NCBI RefSeq assembly: GCF_039673065.1
Contig: NZ_JBDJKW010000014.1
Coordinates: forward strand, 36,825-100,824
Source: Allobosea sp039673065
Lineage (GTDB): Bacteria > Pseudomonadota > Alphaproteobacteria > Rhizobiales > Beijerinckiaceae
Length of the DNA stretch: 64,000 nucleotides
Reading direction: 5' to 3'
The notes beneath the pieces were generated by a model, which was not told where the DNA came from, ran no database searches, and was given only the letters and a program-made list of their open reading frames with translations. The translations under genes and the position numbers were made by a program. Below are positions 10,669 to 19,515 of the stretch, piece by piece. Numbering within the stretch: the first letter of the stretch is position 1; the number at the start of each line of letters is the position of its first letter.

Positions 10669-12138
10669 TCAGCCGAGCGCGGCTGCCGTCGCCGCGGCGC
10701 CCTTGTCGAACAGGCCGGCGAGATGGCGCTCGACCGCGGCGGTGAAGCGCGGCTCGCGCGGCAGGTCGTCGCCGAAGATCGCGCCGATGCCGAGCAGCGC
10801 CTGCGACAGGCGGCCGGCGTCGCGGCCGGCCTGCGCGGCGCGGGCGGCGAATTCGGGGCTGAGCGGGTCGCGCACGTCGATCGGCTGGCCCCGCTCGTCG
10901 GTGCCGGCGACATAGGCCATCCAGGCGGCGACGCCGAGCGCCAGATGCGCAATCGGCGCGTCGGCCTTCAGCCGGTCGCGGATGGTGCCGAGCAGGCGCT
11001 GCGGCAGCTTCTGCGAGCCGTCCATGGCGATCTGCCAGGTGCGGTGGCGGATCGCCGGATTGCGGAAGCGCGCCAGCAGCTCGCCGGCATAGATGTCGAG
11101 GTTGACGCCCTGCGGCGCCGGCACGGTGGGGGCGACCTCCTGCCAGAAACCGCCGAGGAAGCGCGCCAGGACGGGATCGCCGCTGGCCTGCGCCACCGTC
11201 TCGTGGCCGGCGAGATAGCCGAGATAGGCCAGGCAGGAATGCGCGCCGTTGAGCATGCGCAGCTTCATGAACTCGAAGGGTGCGACCTCCGAGACCATCT
11301 GCGCGCCGACCGCGTCCCAGCGCGGGCGGCCGAGGGTGAAGACGTCCTCCACCGCCCATTGCCGGAAGGGCTCGCCGATCACCGGGGCGGCGTCGTCGAG
11401 CCCGAGCAGGCCGGCGACCTCGGCGATGTCGGCGTCCGTGGTGGCCGGTACGATGCGGTCGACCATGGTCGAGGGGAAGGCGCCGTTCGCCGCGATCCAG
11501 GCCGCCAGCCTGTCGTCGCGCAGCGCCGCGAAATCCTGCACCAGCCCGGCGAGCACCCGGCCGTTATGCGGGAGGTTGTCGCAGCTCAGCGCGGTGAAGG
11601 GGGCCAGTCGCTCCGCCTTGCGCAGCGCCAGCGCCGCGACGATCAGCCCGATCGCCGAGCGCGGCGCCTGCGGATTGGCGAGGTCGTGGACGATGTCGGG
11701 ATGGTCGGCCCTGAGCCGCCCCGTCGCCGGATCGTGGCAATAGCCCTTCTCGGTGACGGTCAGCGAGACGATGCGGGTCTGCGCCGCCGCGAGCCGGGCG
11801 ACCAGCGCGCCGGGATCCTCGGGCGCGACCATGACGCTGCGCACCGAGCCGATGACGCGCAGCTCCGGGCCGGAGGGCGCGCGCTTCAGGAAGGTGTAGA
11901 GCCCGTCCTGCGGGGCGAGGCGGTCGCGCTGGTCGGGCCGCTGCAGGCTGGCGCCGGTGATGCCCCAGGCCCCGGCCTCGACCGCGAGCGCATCGTCGGT
12001 GAACTCGCAGAGATGGGCGCGGGCGAAGGCGCCGAGCCCGAGATGGACGATGCCCTGCTCCAGCGCGGCGCGCTGGTAGCCGGGGCGGCGGATGGCGGCC
12101 GGCAGGCCGTGCAGGGTGGCGTCGGACAGGCGCGTCAC
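10669..12138 (-). CDS. uxuB: Mannitol dehydrogenase family protein, probable fructuronate reductase
   Basis: This is a 489-residue polyol-specific long-chain dehydrogenase. The N-terminal IVHLGLGAFARAHLCEFTDD is the Rossmann entry, followed by SLTVTEKGYC, then FEFMKLRMLNGAHSCLAYLG, which contains the catalytic Lys and His environment. Its place after uxaC, kduI and kduD on the same strand indicates D-fructuronate to D-mannonate reduction in glucuronate catabolism. From sequence alone, mannitol or altronate dehydrogenase remains possible. The gap to kduD is 48 nt. Confidence 0.82.
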   Translation of the reverse strand: MTRLSDATLHGLPAAIRRPGYQRAALEQGIVHLGLGAFARAHLCEFTDDALAVEAGAWGITGASLQRPDQRDRLAPQDGLYTFLKRAPSGPELRVIGSVRSVMVAPEDPGALVARLAAAQTRIVSLTVTEKGYCHDPATGRLRADHPDIVHDLANPQAPRSAIGLIVAALALRKAERLAPFTALSCDNLPHNGRVLAGLVQDFAALRDDRLAAWIAANGAFPSTMVDRIVPATTDADIAEVAGLLGLDDAAPVIGEPFRQWAVEDVFTLGRPRWDAVGAQMVSEVAPFEFMKLRMLNGAHSCLAYLGYLAGHETVAQASGDPVLARFLGGFWQEVAPTVPAPQGVNLDIYAGELLARFRNPAIRHRTWQIAMDGSQKLPQRLLGTIRDRLKADAPIAHLALGVAAWMAYVAGTDERGQPIDVRDPLSPEFAARAAQAGRDAGRLSQALLGIGAIFGDDLPREPRFTAAVERHLAGLFDKGAAATAAALG

Positions 12139-12186
12139 GGGAAGACCTCGCGGGCGGGAGACTGAAAGGCGGAAGGCGGGTTGGTG

Positions 12187-12951
12187 TCAGCGGGCGAGCC
12201 AGCCGCCGTCCACGGGCAGGATCGCGCCATGGACGTAAGCGGCGGCGTCGCTCGCCAGGAAGACGGCGGCGCCGCCGATATCGGAGGGGTTGCCCCAGCG
12301 CCCGGCCGGGATGCGGGCCAGAATGGCGGCGCTGCGTGCCGGGTCCTCGCGCAGGGCCTGGGTGTTGTTGGTCTCGACATAGCCGGGCGCGATGGCGTTC
12401 ACATTGATGCCGTGCGGCGCCCATTCATTGGCGAGCAGCCGCGTCAGCCCGGCCAGCCCGCTCTTGCTGGCGGTGTAGGAGGCGACGCGGATGCCGCCCT
12501 GGATCGAGAGCAGCGAGGCGATGTTGACGATGCGCCCGCCGCGCCGCTCCGCCAGCGCCGCCCTGGCGAAGGCCTGCGCCAGGAAGAAGTTCGCCTTGAG
12601 GTTGAGGTTCATCACCTCGTCCCAGTCGCTCTCGGAGAAATCGAGCGCGTCGGCGCGGCGGATGATGCCGGCATTGTTGACCAGGATGTCGAGCGGGCCG
12701 GCGAGCGCGGCCGCCTCCGCCACGACGCGCGCGGCGATGCCGGCTTCCTGCAGGTCGACGCGCAGCGCGTGGCCGGTGCCGCCGGCCTGCGTCACCTGCG
12801 CCAGCGTCTCGTCCATGGCCGAGCGCCCGGCCGCGACCACGGTGGCGCCGGCCCGGGCGAGCGCGACCGCGATGCCCTGGCCGATCCCGGTATTGGCGCC
12901 GGTCACAAGCGCGCTGCGGCCGGCGAGCGAGAAGGGAGAGCGGTCGGTCAT
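12187..12951 (-). CDS. kduD: 2-deoxy-D-gluconate 3-dehydrogenase / 2-keto-3-deoxygluconate oxidoreductase
   Basis: This 254-residue classical SDR starts MTDRSPFSLAGRSALVTG. It has TGANTGIGQG for NAD(P), NNAG, the catalytic Ser in NIASLLSIQGG, and the canonical YTASK. C-terminal IAPGYVETNNTQALR is characteristic of KduD. With KduI it handles unsaturated uronate breakdown products from pectin-like or glycosaminoglycan polymers. The start ATG overlaps the kduI stop (TGATG), so the pair is translationally coupled. Confidence 0.9.
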   Translation of the reverse strand: MTDRSPFSLAGRSALVTGANTGIGQGIAVALARAGATVVAAGRSAMDETLAQVTQAGGTGHALRVDLQEAGIAARVVAEAAALAGPLDILVNNAGIIRRADALDFSESDWDEVMNLNLKANFFLAQAFARAALAERRGGRIVNIASLLSIQGGIRVASYTASKSGLAGLTRLLANEWAPHGINVNAIAPGYVETNNTQALREDPARSAAILARIPAGRWGNPSDIGGAAVFLASDAAAYVHGAILPVDGGWLAR

Positions 12952-13784
12952 CAGCGCAGCGTCTCCACGGGGGCCTGGTCCATGTCGGTGAAGGTGACGT
13001 TGTCGCCGGCCATCGCCCAGACGAAGGCATAGTTCGAGGTGCCGCAGCCGCAATGGATCGACCAGTTCGGCGAGATCACCGCCTGCTCGTTGGCGACGAG
13101 GATATGGCGGGTCTGCTGCGGCTCTCCCATGAAATGGAAGACCCGGTGCGCCGGGTCGAGGTCGACATAGAGATAGGCCTCCATGCGCCGGGTATGGGTG
13201 TGGCAGGGCATGGAGTTCCAGACCGAGCCGGCCTCCAGCGTGGTCATGCCCATGACGAGCTGGTTGGTGCCGGTGGTGTCGGGCATGACGTATTGGCGGA
13301 TGGTGCGCCTGTTCGCGGTCTCGGCGGCGCCGAGATGCAGCGTGTTCGCGTCCTGCTGGCGGATCAGCTGGTGCGGCGCCTCGCGATGGGCGGGCGCGCT
13401 GGTCAGGTAGAATTTCGCCGGCGCAGCCGCGTTCTCACTGGCGAAGATGACCTCGCGGGCGCCCAGCCCGACATAGAGCGCGTCGAGCCGGGGCAGGGAA
13501 AAGCGCTCGCCGTCGACCGTGACGCTGCCCGGCCCGCCGAGATTGATCACGCCGAGTTCGCGCCGCGCCAGGAAGAAGGGCGTGCCGGCGGGCGGGCAGG
13601 GCGGCAGCGCCAGCGGCGCCGAAAGCGGCATGGCGCCGCCGATGACCATGCGGTCGTAATGGCTGTAGGTCAGCGCCACCTCGCCCGGCACGAAGATGCG
13701 TTCGACCAGGAAGTCGGCGCGCAGCTGCTCGGTGTCGTAATGGCGGACGTCGCGCGGATGGGCGCATTGGCGTTCGTCGATCAT
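12951..13784 (-). CDS. kduI: 5-dehydro-4-deoxy-D-glucuronate isomerase
   Basis: KduI isomerises 5-keto-4-deoxyuronate to 3-deoxy-D-glycero-2,5-hexodiulosonate. The 277-residue cupin matches family length. It includes DTEQLRADFLVERIFVPGEV, YSHYDRMVIGGA, and the metal site NSMPCHTHTRRMEAYLY with its His and Glu ligands. SIHCGCGTSNYAFVWAMAGDN is near the C-terminus. It lies 39 nt downstream of uxaC and overlaps kduD, forming a uronate operon. Confidence 0.95.
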   Translation of the reverse strand: MIDERQCAHPRDVRHYDTEQLRADFLVERIFVPGEVALTYSHYDRMVIGGAMPLSAPLALPPCPPAGTPFFLARRELGVINLGGPGSVTVDGERFSLPRLDALYVGLGAREVIFASENAAAPAKFYLTSAPAHREAPHQLIRQQDANTLHLGAAETANRRTIRQYVMPDTTGTNQLVMGMTTLEAGSVWNSMPCHTHTRRMEAYLYVDLDPAHRVFHFMGEPQQTRHILVANEQAVISPNWSIHCGCGTSNYAFVWAMAGDNVTFTDMDQAPVETLR

Positions 13785-13823
13785 GGCACCGTTCCTATCG
13801 TCATCGCCGCCGGGCCGGCACCG

Positions 13824-15227
13824 TCAGAGCCGGTAGGCTTCCTTGGCCAGCCGGTAGGCGAGGTCGTGGGCGACCTCGGCGGCCTCGTCCTCGTCGAGCC
13901 GGTGCTCGGCGACCAGCTTCGCCAGGTAGTGGCAGTCGATGCGGCGGGCGACGTCGTGGCGCGCCGGGATCGAGAGATAGGCGCGCGTGTCGTCGTTGAA
14001 GCCGACCGTGTTGTAGAAGCCGGCGGTCTCGGTGGTCAGCTCGCGGAAGCGCAGCATCGCCTCGGGCGCGTCGAGGAACCACCAGCCCGGCCCGAGCTTC
14101 AGCGCCGGATAATGCCCGGCGAGCGGCGCCAGCTCGCGCGAATACACCGTCTCGTCGAGGGTGAAGGCGATCACCGTCAGGTTCTTCTCGTTGCCGACCG
14201 CGTCGAGCAGCGGCTTCAGATCGGAGACGAAGTCGACGCCGCGCGGGATGTCGCAGCCCATGTCGCGGCCGAAGGCCTCGAACAGCGCCGGGTTGTGGTT
14301 GCGGAAGGAGCCGGGATGGATCTGCAGGACCAGCCCGTCGTCCAGGCTCATCTTCGCCATCTCGGTCAGCATCTGGCCGCGGAAGAGATCGGCGTCGGCG
14401 GCGCTGAACTTGCCCTTGAGGATCTTGGCGAACAGCTTCTCGCACTCGCCCTGGCTGAGATTGGCGGTGCGGGCCGTGGCGTGGCCATGGTCGGAGGAGG
14501 TGGCGCCGCGGGCGATGAAATAGGCGCGACGCTTGCGGTGGGCCTCGAGATAGCCGGTCCAGCTGGCGGTGTCCTCGCCGGTCAGTTCGCCGAGCGCGTG
14601 CAGATTGTCGGCGAAGCCCTCGAACTCGGGATCCACTATGCCGTCGGGCCGGTAGGCGGTGACGACCTTGCCGCCCCAGCCGGAGTCACGGATCATGTCG
14701 TGCCATTTCAAGGGATCGAGCGCGCCCTCGGTGGTGGCGATCGCCTCGATGTTGAAGCGCTCGAACAGAGCGCGCGGGCGCATCGCCTCGTCGCTCAGCT
14801 TCTCGGCGATGCGGTCGTAGATCCGGTCGGCGCTCTCGGCCGAGAGGCGCTCGGTGATGCCGAAGATGGTCGAGGCCGCGTGCTCGAACCACAGCCGCGT
14901 CGGCGTGCCGCGAAACAGGTGCCAGTGGCTGGCGAACAGCTTCCAGATCGCGCGCGGATCGGTCTCGACCTTGCCGCCGTCCTTGCGGGCGATGCCGAGC
15001 TTCTCCAGCGGGATGCCCTGCGAATAGAGCATCCGGAAGATGTAGTGGTCCGGCTTGACGAACAGGGTCGCGGGATCGGGGAAGGGCAGGTCCTCGGCGT
15101 ACCAGCGCGGGTCGGTATGGCCGTGCGGCGAGATGATCGGCAGGTCGCGGACATGGCCGTAGAGGCGTCGCGCGATGCCGCGCGTCACCGGTTCCGCGGG
15201 AAGGAGGCGATCATCGTGCAGCAGCAT
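13824..15227 (-). CDS. uxaC: Glucuronate isomerase
   Basis: UxaC converts D-glucuronate to D-fructuronate and D-galacturonate to D-tagaturonate. The 467-residue amidohydrolase-like protein has the N-terminal metal site SPHGHTDPRWYAEDLPFPDP, family hallmarks LLYSQGIPLEKLG-like and WHLFRGTPTRLWFEH, and C-terminal YNTVGFNDDTRAYLSIPARH. It is the first gene of the minus-strand uronate operon and is divergent from the GntR regulator, whose probable operator lies 60-70 nt upstream of its start. Confidence 0.95.
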   Translation of the reverse strand: MLLHDDRLLPAEPVTRGIARRLYGHVRDLPIISPHGHTDPRWYAEDLPFPDPATLFVKPDHYIFRMLYSQGIPLEKLGIARKDGGKVETDPRAIWKLFASHWHLFRGTPTRLWFEHAASTIFGITERLSAESADRIYDRIAEKLSDEAMRPRALFERFNIEAIATTEGALDPLKWHDMIRDSGWGGKVVTAYRPDGIVDPEFEGFADNLHALGELTGEDTASWTGYLEAHRKRRAYFIARGATSSDHGHATARTANLSQGECEKLFAKILKGKFSAADADLFRGQMLTEMAKMSLDDGLVLQIHPGSFRNHNPALFEAFGRDMGCDIPRGVDFVSDLKPLLDAVGNEKNLTVIAFTLDETVYSRELAPLAGHYPALKLGPGWWFLDAPEAMLRFRELTTETAGFYNTVGFNDDTRAYLSIPARHDVARRIDCHYLAKLVAEHRLDEDEAAEVAHDLAYRLAKEAYRL

Positions 15228-15286
15228 CGCGTGCGTATCCTGAACTGGCGCCGCATCGACGGCGGCGACTCCACAAGCTCAATATA

Positions 15287-15298
15287 CTAATATATTAG
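15287..15298. promoter_or_regulatory. Candidate GntR operator
   Basis: CTAATATATTAG is a perfect 12-bp palindrome in the 142-bp intergenic region between divergent uxaC and the GntR gene. It is markedly A+T-rich for this genome (surroundings AATATACTAATATATTAGAC). Position and symmetry suit a FadR/GntR-type operator controlling the uronate operon, the regulator, or both. Confidence 0.55.
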
Positions 15299-15369
15299 AC
15301 TGTCAAAGACAGCCGCCGCCGCTTGGGCGGGCCTGACGATGGGCATGCGAGCATGGCGAGGATGGGACG

Positions 15370-16101
15370 ATGCCGGAACGGCCAGTGAGCGAGAGCCCGC
15401 AGCCGGCGCGCGACCGGCGCCTGCCGGCGGGCGCGGCGCAGGCGGCCCAGCCCAGCGCGGCGACGCGGGTGCGCGAGGCGCTGAGGCGCGACATCCTCGC
15501 CATGGCGAGCCTGCCGGGCACGCCGATCGCCGAGAAGGAGCTGACCGAGCGCTTCGGCGTCAGCCGCACCCCGGTGCGCGAAGCGCTGATCAAGCTGCGC
15601 GAGGAGGGGCTGGTCGAGATCTTCCCGCAGGCCGGCACCTTCGTCGCGCGCATTCCGGCCGCGGCGGTCCCCGAGGCGGTGTTCATCCGCCAGACGCTGG
15701 AATCGGCCACCGTGGCGCGGCTGGCCGAGCGGCCGGGCGAGATCGATCTGCGCCGCGCCGAGGCGACGATCGCGCGCCAGCAGGAGCGCTGCGCCGCCGG
15801 CGACCAGGAGGGCTTCCACCTGGCCGACGAGGATTTCCACGCCGCGCTCGCCGAGGCGGCGGGGCATCCCGGCGTCTGGAAGATCGCGCAGGCCGCCAAG
15901 AGCCAGATCGACCGCTGCCGGCGCATGACGCTGCCGGTGCCGGGCCGGATGGCGGCGGTGATCGCCGAGCACGGCGCCATCCTCGCGGCGATCGCGGCCG
16001 GCGAGGTCGCGCCGGCGCAGGCGGCGATGGAGCGCCATCTCGGCACGCTGGTGCCCGATCTCGCGGCGCTGCGCCGCAGCCATCCCCATTACTTCGTCTG
16101 A
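15370..16101 (+). CDS. GntR family (FadR subfamily) transcriptional regulator
   Basis: This is a 243-residue regulator. The winged helix-turn-helix spans about residues 32-95 (KELTERFGVSRTPVREALIKL, then EIFPQAGTFVARI). The C-terminal all-helical FCD domain holds the DEDFHAALAEAAGHP and HGAILAAIAAGEVAPAQAAMERHL signatures, with metal or ligand-binding Asp/His. It is divergent from uxaC and upstream of an ABC transporter. The likely inducer is a uronate or derivative. A 30-residue disordered head precedes the wHTH, and a later start cannot be excluded. Confidence 0.9.
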   Translation: MPERPVSESPQPARDRRLPAGAAQAAQPSAATRVREALRRDILAMASLPGTPIAEKELTERFGVSRTPVREALIKLREEGLVEIFPQAGTFVARIPAAAVPEAVFIRQTLESATVARLAERPGEIDLRRAEATIARQQERCAAGDQEGFHLADEDFHAALAEAAGHPGVWKIAQAAKSQIDRCRRMTLPVPGRMAAVIAEHGAILAAIAAGEVAPAQAAMERHLGTLVPDLAALRRSHPHYFV

Positions 16102-16172
16102 GCCGCGGCGCGGGCGCTTGCCTTCGCGCCGGCTCCGGCGCCATCCTGCCGCGAACGCAGGGAGGCGGACCA

Positions 16173-17663
16173 ATGACGACGCGGCGCAACCTACTGGCCG
16201 GAGCGGGGCTCGCGGCCATCGCCTCTCAGCTGCCCCTGGTCGCGCTGGCGCAGGCGCGCGACGGCGTCACCATCGGCATGACGCTCGAGCCGCCGACGCT
16301 CGACCCGACCTCCGGTGCCGCGCAGGCGATCCGCGAGGTGGTGCTGCAGAACCTGTTCGAGGGGCTGGTGGCGATGGACCGCACCGGCGCCCTGGTGCCG
16401 GGGCTGGCCGAGAGCTGGACGCTCGCCGACGACAAGGTGAGCTACACCTTCAAGCTGCGCCCGAACATCCGCTTCCATGACGGGGAGCCCTTCTCCTCCA
16501 GGCATGTGAAGTTCTCCTTCGAGCGCGCGACCGCGCCCGACTCCACCAACGCCCAGCGCTGGATCTTCACGCCGATCGCGGCGATCGAGACGCCCGACCC
16601 GGTGACGGTGACGATCCGGCTGAAGCAGCCGACCGCGAACTTCCTCTACGGGCTGGCCTGGGGCGATGCGGTGATCGTCTCCCCCGCCACGGCGGCCGAC
16701 AACAAGACAAAGCCGGTCGGCACCGGCCCCTACCGCTTCGTGCGCTGGAACCGCGGCGACCGCATCGAATTCGCCCGCAACGACGAATACTGGGGTGAGA
16801 AGCCGGCGCTGGCCAAGGCGGTCTTCCGCTTCATCTCGGATCCGCAGGCGCAGGTCGCGGCGCTGAGGGCCGGCGACATCGACGCCTTCACCAATCTCTC
16901 GGCGCCGGAATCGATCAAGCAGCTGCAATCCGACAGCAAGCTCAAGGTCACGATCGGGCGCACCGAGGGCGAGACCATCCTCGCCATGAACAACGCCAAG
17001 CCGCCTTTCGACGATCTCCGGGTGCGCCAGGCGATCTCGCATGCGCTCGATCGCAAGACCATCGCGCTCGGTGTGTTCGGCTTCGAGGTCGACCTGATCG
17101 GCAGCCATTTCTCGCCGATGCACCCGGCCTATGTCGACCTGACCGGCACCTATCCCCACGACCTGGCCAAGGCCAAGGCGCTGCTGGCCCAGGCCGGGCA
17201 CCCCAACGGCTTCACCTGCACGCTGCGCCTGCCGCCACCGGCCTATGCGCGGCGCGGCGGCGAGATCGTCGCGGCGCTGCTGGCGCAGATCGGCATCGTC
17301 GCCAAGATCGAGCCGCTCGAATTCCCGCAATGGCTGGAGCGGGTCTTCCGGGGGCGCGACTTCGACATGACGATCATCTCGCATACCGAGCCGCTCGACA
17401 TCGGCAACTACGCCCGCGACGACTACTACTTCCAGTACCGCAACCCGGAGTTCAAGGCGCTGATGCAGCGCATCGACGGCACAGTCGACGACGGCGAGCG
17501 CAACCGGCTCTATGGCGACGCCCAGCGCATGCTGCCGCGCGATGCTGTCAACGGCTTCCTGTTCATCCTGCCGAAGATCACCGTGACCCGCGCCGATCTC
17601 GACGGAATGTGGACCGACTGGCCGCTGCCGATGACGCCGCTCGCCGGGGTGCGCTGGCGCTGA
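16173..17663 (+). CDS. ABC transporter substrate-binding protein, peptide/opine type (SBP_bac_5)
   Basis: The 496-residue protein begins MTTRRNLLAGAGLAAIASQL, a signal peptide with a twin-Arg-like start. The mature part shows the family-5 pattern: EPPTLDPTSGAAQAIREVV, LVPGLAESWTLADD, LRPNIRFHDGEPFSSRHVKF, and VGTGPYRFVRWNRGDRIEF. GGAGGCGG upstream at 16161-16168 sets the start. It leads two permease genes. No ATP-binding subunit follows, so the ATPases must come from elsewhere. The ligand may be a peptide, opine or oligosaccharide. The neighbouring amidase suggests an amide-containing solute. Confidence 0.92.
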   Translation: MTTRRNLLAGAGLAAIASQLPLVALAQARDGVTIGMTLEPPTLDPTSGAAQAIREVVLQNLFEGLVAMDRTGALVPGLAESWTLADDKVSYTFKLRPNIRFHDGEPFSSRHVKFSFERATAPDSTNAQRWIFTPIAAIETPDPVTVTIRLKQPTANFLYGLAWGDAVIVSPATAADNKTKPVGTGPYRFVRWNRGDRIEFARNDEYWGEKPALAKAVFRFISDPQAQVAALRAGDIDAFTNLSAPESIKQLQSDSKLKVTIGRTEGETILAMNNAKPPFDDLRVRQAISHALDRKTIALGVFGFEVDLIGSHFSPMHPAYVDLTGTYPHDLAKAKALLAQAGHPNGFTCTLRLPPPAYARRGGEIVAALLAQIGIVAKIEPLEFPQWLERVFRGRDFDMTIISHTEPLDIGNYARDDYYFQYRNPEFKALMQRIDGTVDDGERNRLYGDAQRMLPRDAVNGFLFILPKITVTRADLDGMWTDWPLPMTPLAGVRWR

Positions 17664-17667
17664 GGCG

Positions 17668-18615
17668 ATGAGCGGCTACCTGCTGCGCCGGCTCGTCTCC
17701 CTCGCCGCGACCCTGCTGGTCGCGGCGCTGGTGATCTTCCTGGTGCTGGAGATCCTGCCGGGCGATCCGGCGGCGGTGACGCTCGGCCTCAACGCGGCGC
17801 CCGAGGCGCTGGCGGCGCTGCGCACCGAGATGGGGCTGGACCGGCCGGCGCCGCTGCGCTTCCTGGCCTGGATCGGCGGGATGCTCACCGGCGATCTCGG
17901 CCTGTCCTACACCTATCGCGTGCCGGTGACGCAGCTGATCGGCGAGCGCATGGCGGTGACGCTGCCGCTCGCCAGTTTCGCGATCCTGCTGGCCTGCGCC
18001 ATCGGCATCCCGCTCGGCGCGCTCGCCGCCGCGCATCACAACAGGGCGGGCGACGCGGCGGTGATGGTCTTCGCCCAGCTCGGCCTCGCCATCCCGAATT
18101 TCTGGTTCGGCCTGCTGCTGGTGCTGCTCTTCGCGATCGGCGCCGGCTGGCTGCCGGCCGGCGGCTTCCCCGGCTGGGAGGGCGGGGCTGGGCCGGCACT
18201 GAAGGCGCTGCTGCTGCCGGCGCTGGCGCTCGCCCTGCCGCAGGCGGCGATCCTGGCGCGCGTGACGCGCTCGGCCATGCTCGAGACCATGCAGGAGGAC
18301 TATGTCCGCACCGCCCGCGCCAAGGGCGTCAGCCGGCGCCGGGTGCTGCGCCGCCATGTGCTGCGCAATGCGCTGATTCCGGTGGTGACGGTGCTGGGCC
18401 TGCAATTCTCGGTGCTGCTGGCCGGCGCCATCATCATCGAGAACGTCTTCGCGCTGCCGGGGCTCGGCCGGCTGGTCTTCCAGTCGATCGCCCAGCACGA
18501 CCTGATCGTGGTCAAGGACCTCGTCATGCTGTTCTGCGCGCTGGTGGTGGCGCTGAACTTCGTGGTCGAGCTGCTCTACGGGCTGATCGACCCGCGGCTG
18601 AGGCAGGCGACGTGA
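17668..18615 (+). CDS. ABC transporter permease (DppB type)
   Basis: This 315-residue inner-membrane permease has about six transmembrane helices, starting MSGYLLRRLVSLAATLLVAAL. The binding-protein-dependent transport signature around residues 205-235 (YVRTARAKGVSRRRVLRRHV) is the EAA loop that contacts the ATPase. C-terminal VLNFVVELLYGLIDPRLR-like residues are typical of DppB/OppB. It starts 4 nt after the binding-protein gene stop and overlaps the next gene by 4 nt. Confidence 0.93.
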   Translation: MSGYLLRRLVSLAATLLVAALVIFLVLEILPGDPAAVTLGLNAAPEALAALRTEMGLDRPAPLRFLAWIGGMLTGDLGLSYTYRVPVTQLIGERMAVTLPLASFAILLACAIGIPLGALAAAHHNRAGDAAVMVFAQLGLAIPNFWFGLLLVLLFAIGAGWLPAGGFPGWEGGAGPALKALLLPALALALPQAAILARVTRSAMLETMQEDYVRTARAKGVSRRRVLRRHVLRNALIPVVTVLGLQFSVLLAGAIIIENVFALPGLGRLVFQSIAQHDLIVVKDLVMLFCALVVALNFVVELLYGLIDPRLRQAT

Positions 18616-19472
18616 GGGGGCCTTCCGCTTCCTTGCCGCGCGGGCGCCGCGGGTGGGCCGGGCCGTCGCTGCTGATCGGCGCCACGCTGGCGGCGCTGGT
18701 GGTGGCGCTGGCGCTGGTCTCCTTCGTCTGGACGCCCTACGAGCCGACGCAGATGGCGATCCTCAAGCGCCTGCGCCCGCCCTCCGCCGAGCACTGGTTC
18801 GGCACCGACCAGTTCGGCCGCGACGTCTTCTCGATGATCATGGTCGGCGCGCGCAATTCGCTGGCGGTCGGGCTGGGCGCGGTCGGCATCGCGCTGCTCG
18901 TCGGCACGGCGCTCGGGCTCGCCGCCTCGCGCCGGCGCGACGGGCTGCTCGACCATCTGGTGATGCGCGCCGCCGATTTCAGCCTGGCCTTTCCGGCCGT
19001 GCTCTCGGCGATCATGATCGGCGCCGTCTGGGGGCCGGGCATGCACAATGCGGTGATCGCGATCGGGCTCTACAGCCTGCCCTATTTCGCGCGGCTCGCC
19101 CGCGGCGCCGCGCTGCAATGCCGCCAGCTCGACTATGTCCAGGCGGCGCGCGCGGCGGGCCTGAGCGAGGCGACGATCACCCGCGTCCACATCCTGCCCA
19201 ACATCGCCGGCGTGCTGGTGGTGCAGGCGACGATCCAGTTCGCGCTCGCCATCCTCGCCGAGGCGGGGCTGTCCTATCTCGGCCTCGGCACCCAGCCGCC
19301 GGCCCCCTCCTGGGGACGGATGCTCAACGAGGCCCAGACCTTCATGGCGGACCAGCCCTGGCTCGCCATCTTCCCGGGCGCGGCGATCGCGCTCTCGGTG
19401 CTCGCCTTCAACCTGCTCGGCGACGGGCTGCGCGACGCGGTCGATCCGCGCACGCGCCGCTCGCGCGCCTGA
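18612..19472 (+). CDS. ABC transporter permease (DppC type)
   Basis: The 286-residue second permease begins with GTG at 18612, overlapping the previous stop (GTGA). It carries HWFGTDQFGRDVFSMIMVGA, the typical DppC periplasmic motif, and an EAA loop YVQAARAAGLSEATITRVHI. LSYLGLGTQPPAPSWGRMLN lies near the C-terminus. It pairs with the DppB-like gene. The cluster ends without DppD or DppF ATPases, and the next gene is an amidase 43 nt downstream. Confidence 0.93.
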   Translation: MRGPSASLPRGRRGWAGPSLLIGATLAALVVALALVSFVWTPYEPTQMAILKRLRPPSAEHWFGTDQFGRDVFSMIMVGARNSLAVGLGAVGIALLVGTALGLAASRRRDGLLDHLVMRAADFSLAFPAVLSAIMIGAVWGPGMHNAVIAIGLYSLPYFARLARGAALQCRQLDYVQAARAAGLSEATITRVHILPNIAGVLVVQATIQFALAILAEAGLSYLGLGTQPPAPSWGRMLNEAQTFMADQPWLAIFPGAAIALSVLAFNLLGDGLRDAVDPRTRRSRA

Positions 19473-19515
19473 GCCTTGGTGGAGCGCGACGCGCCATGAC
19501 CGCGAAAGGCCCGCC

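Noticed and set aside
9607..12165. 852-codon plus-strand frame opposite the uronate genes
   Set aside because: It runs antisense through uxuB and the binding-protein gene and has no domain. The minus-strand genes are unambiguous.
16173..17663. 774-codon fusion of the GntR region with the binding protein
   Set aside because: The frame is open upstream only by chance. The signal peptide and ribosome-binding site fix the start at 16173.
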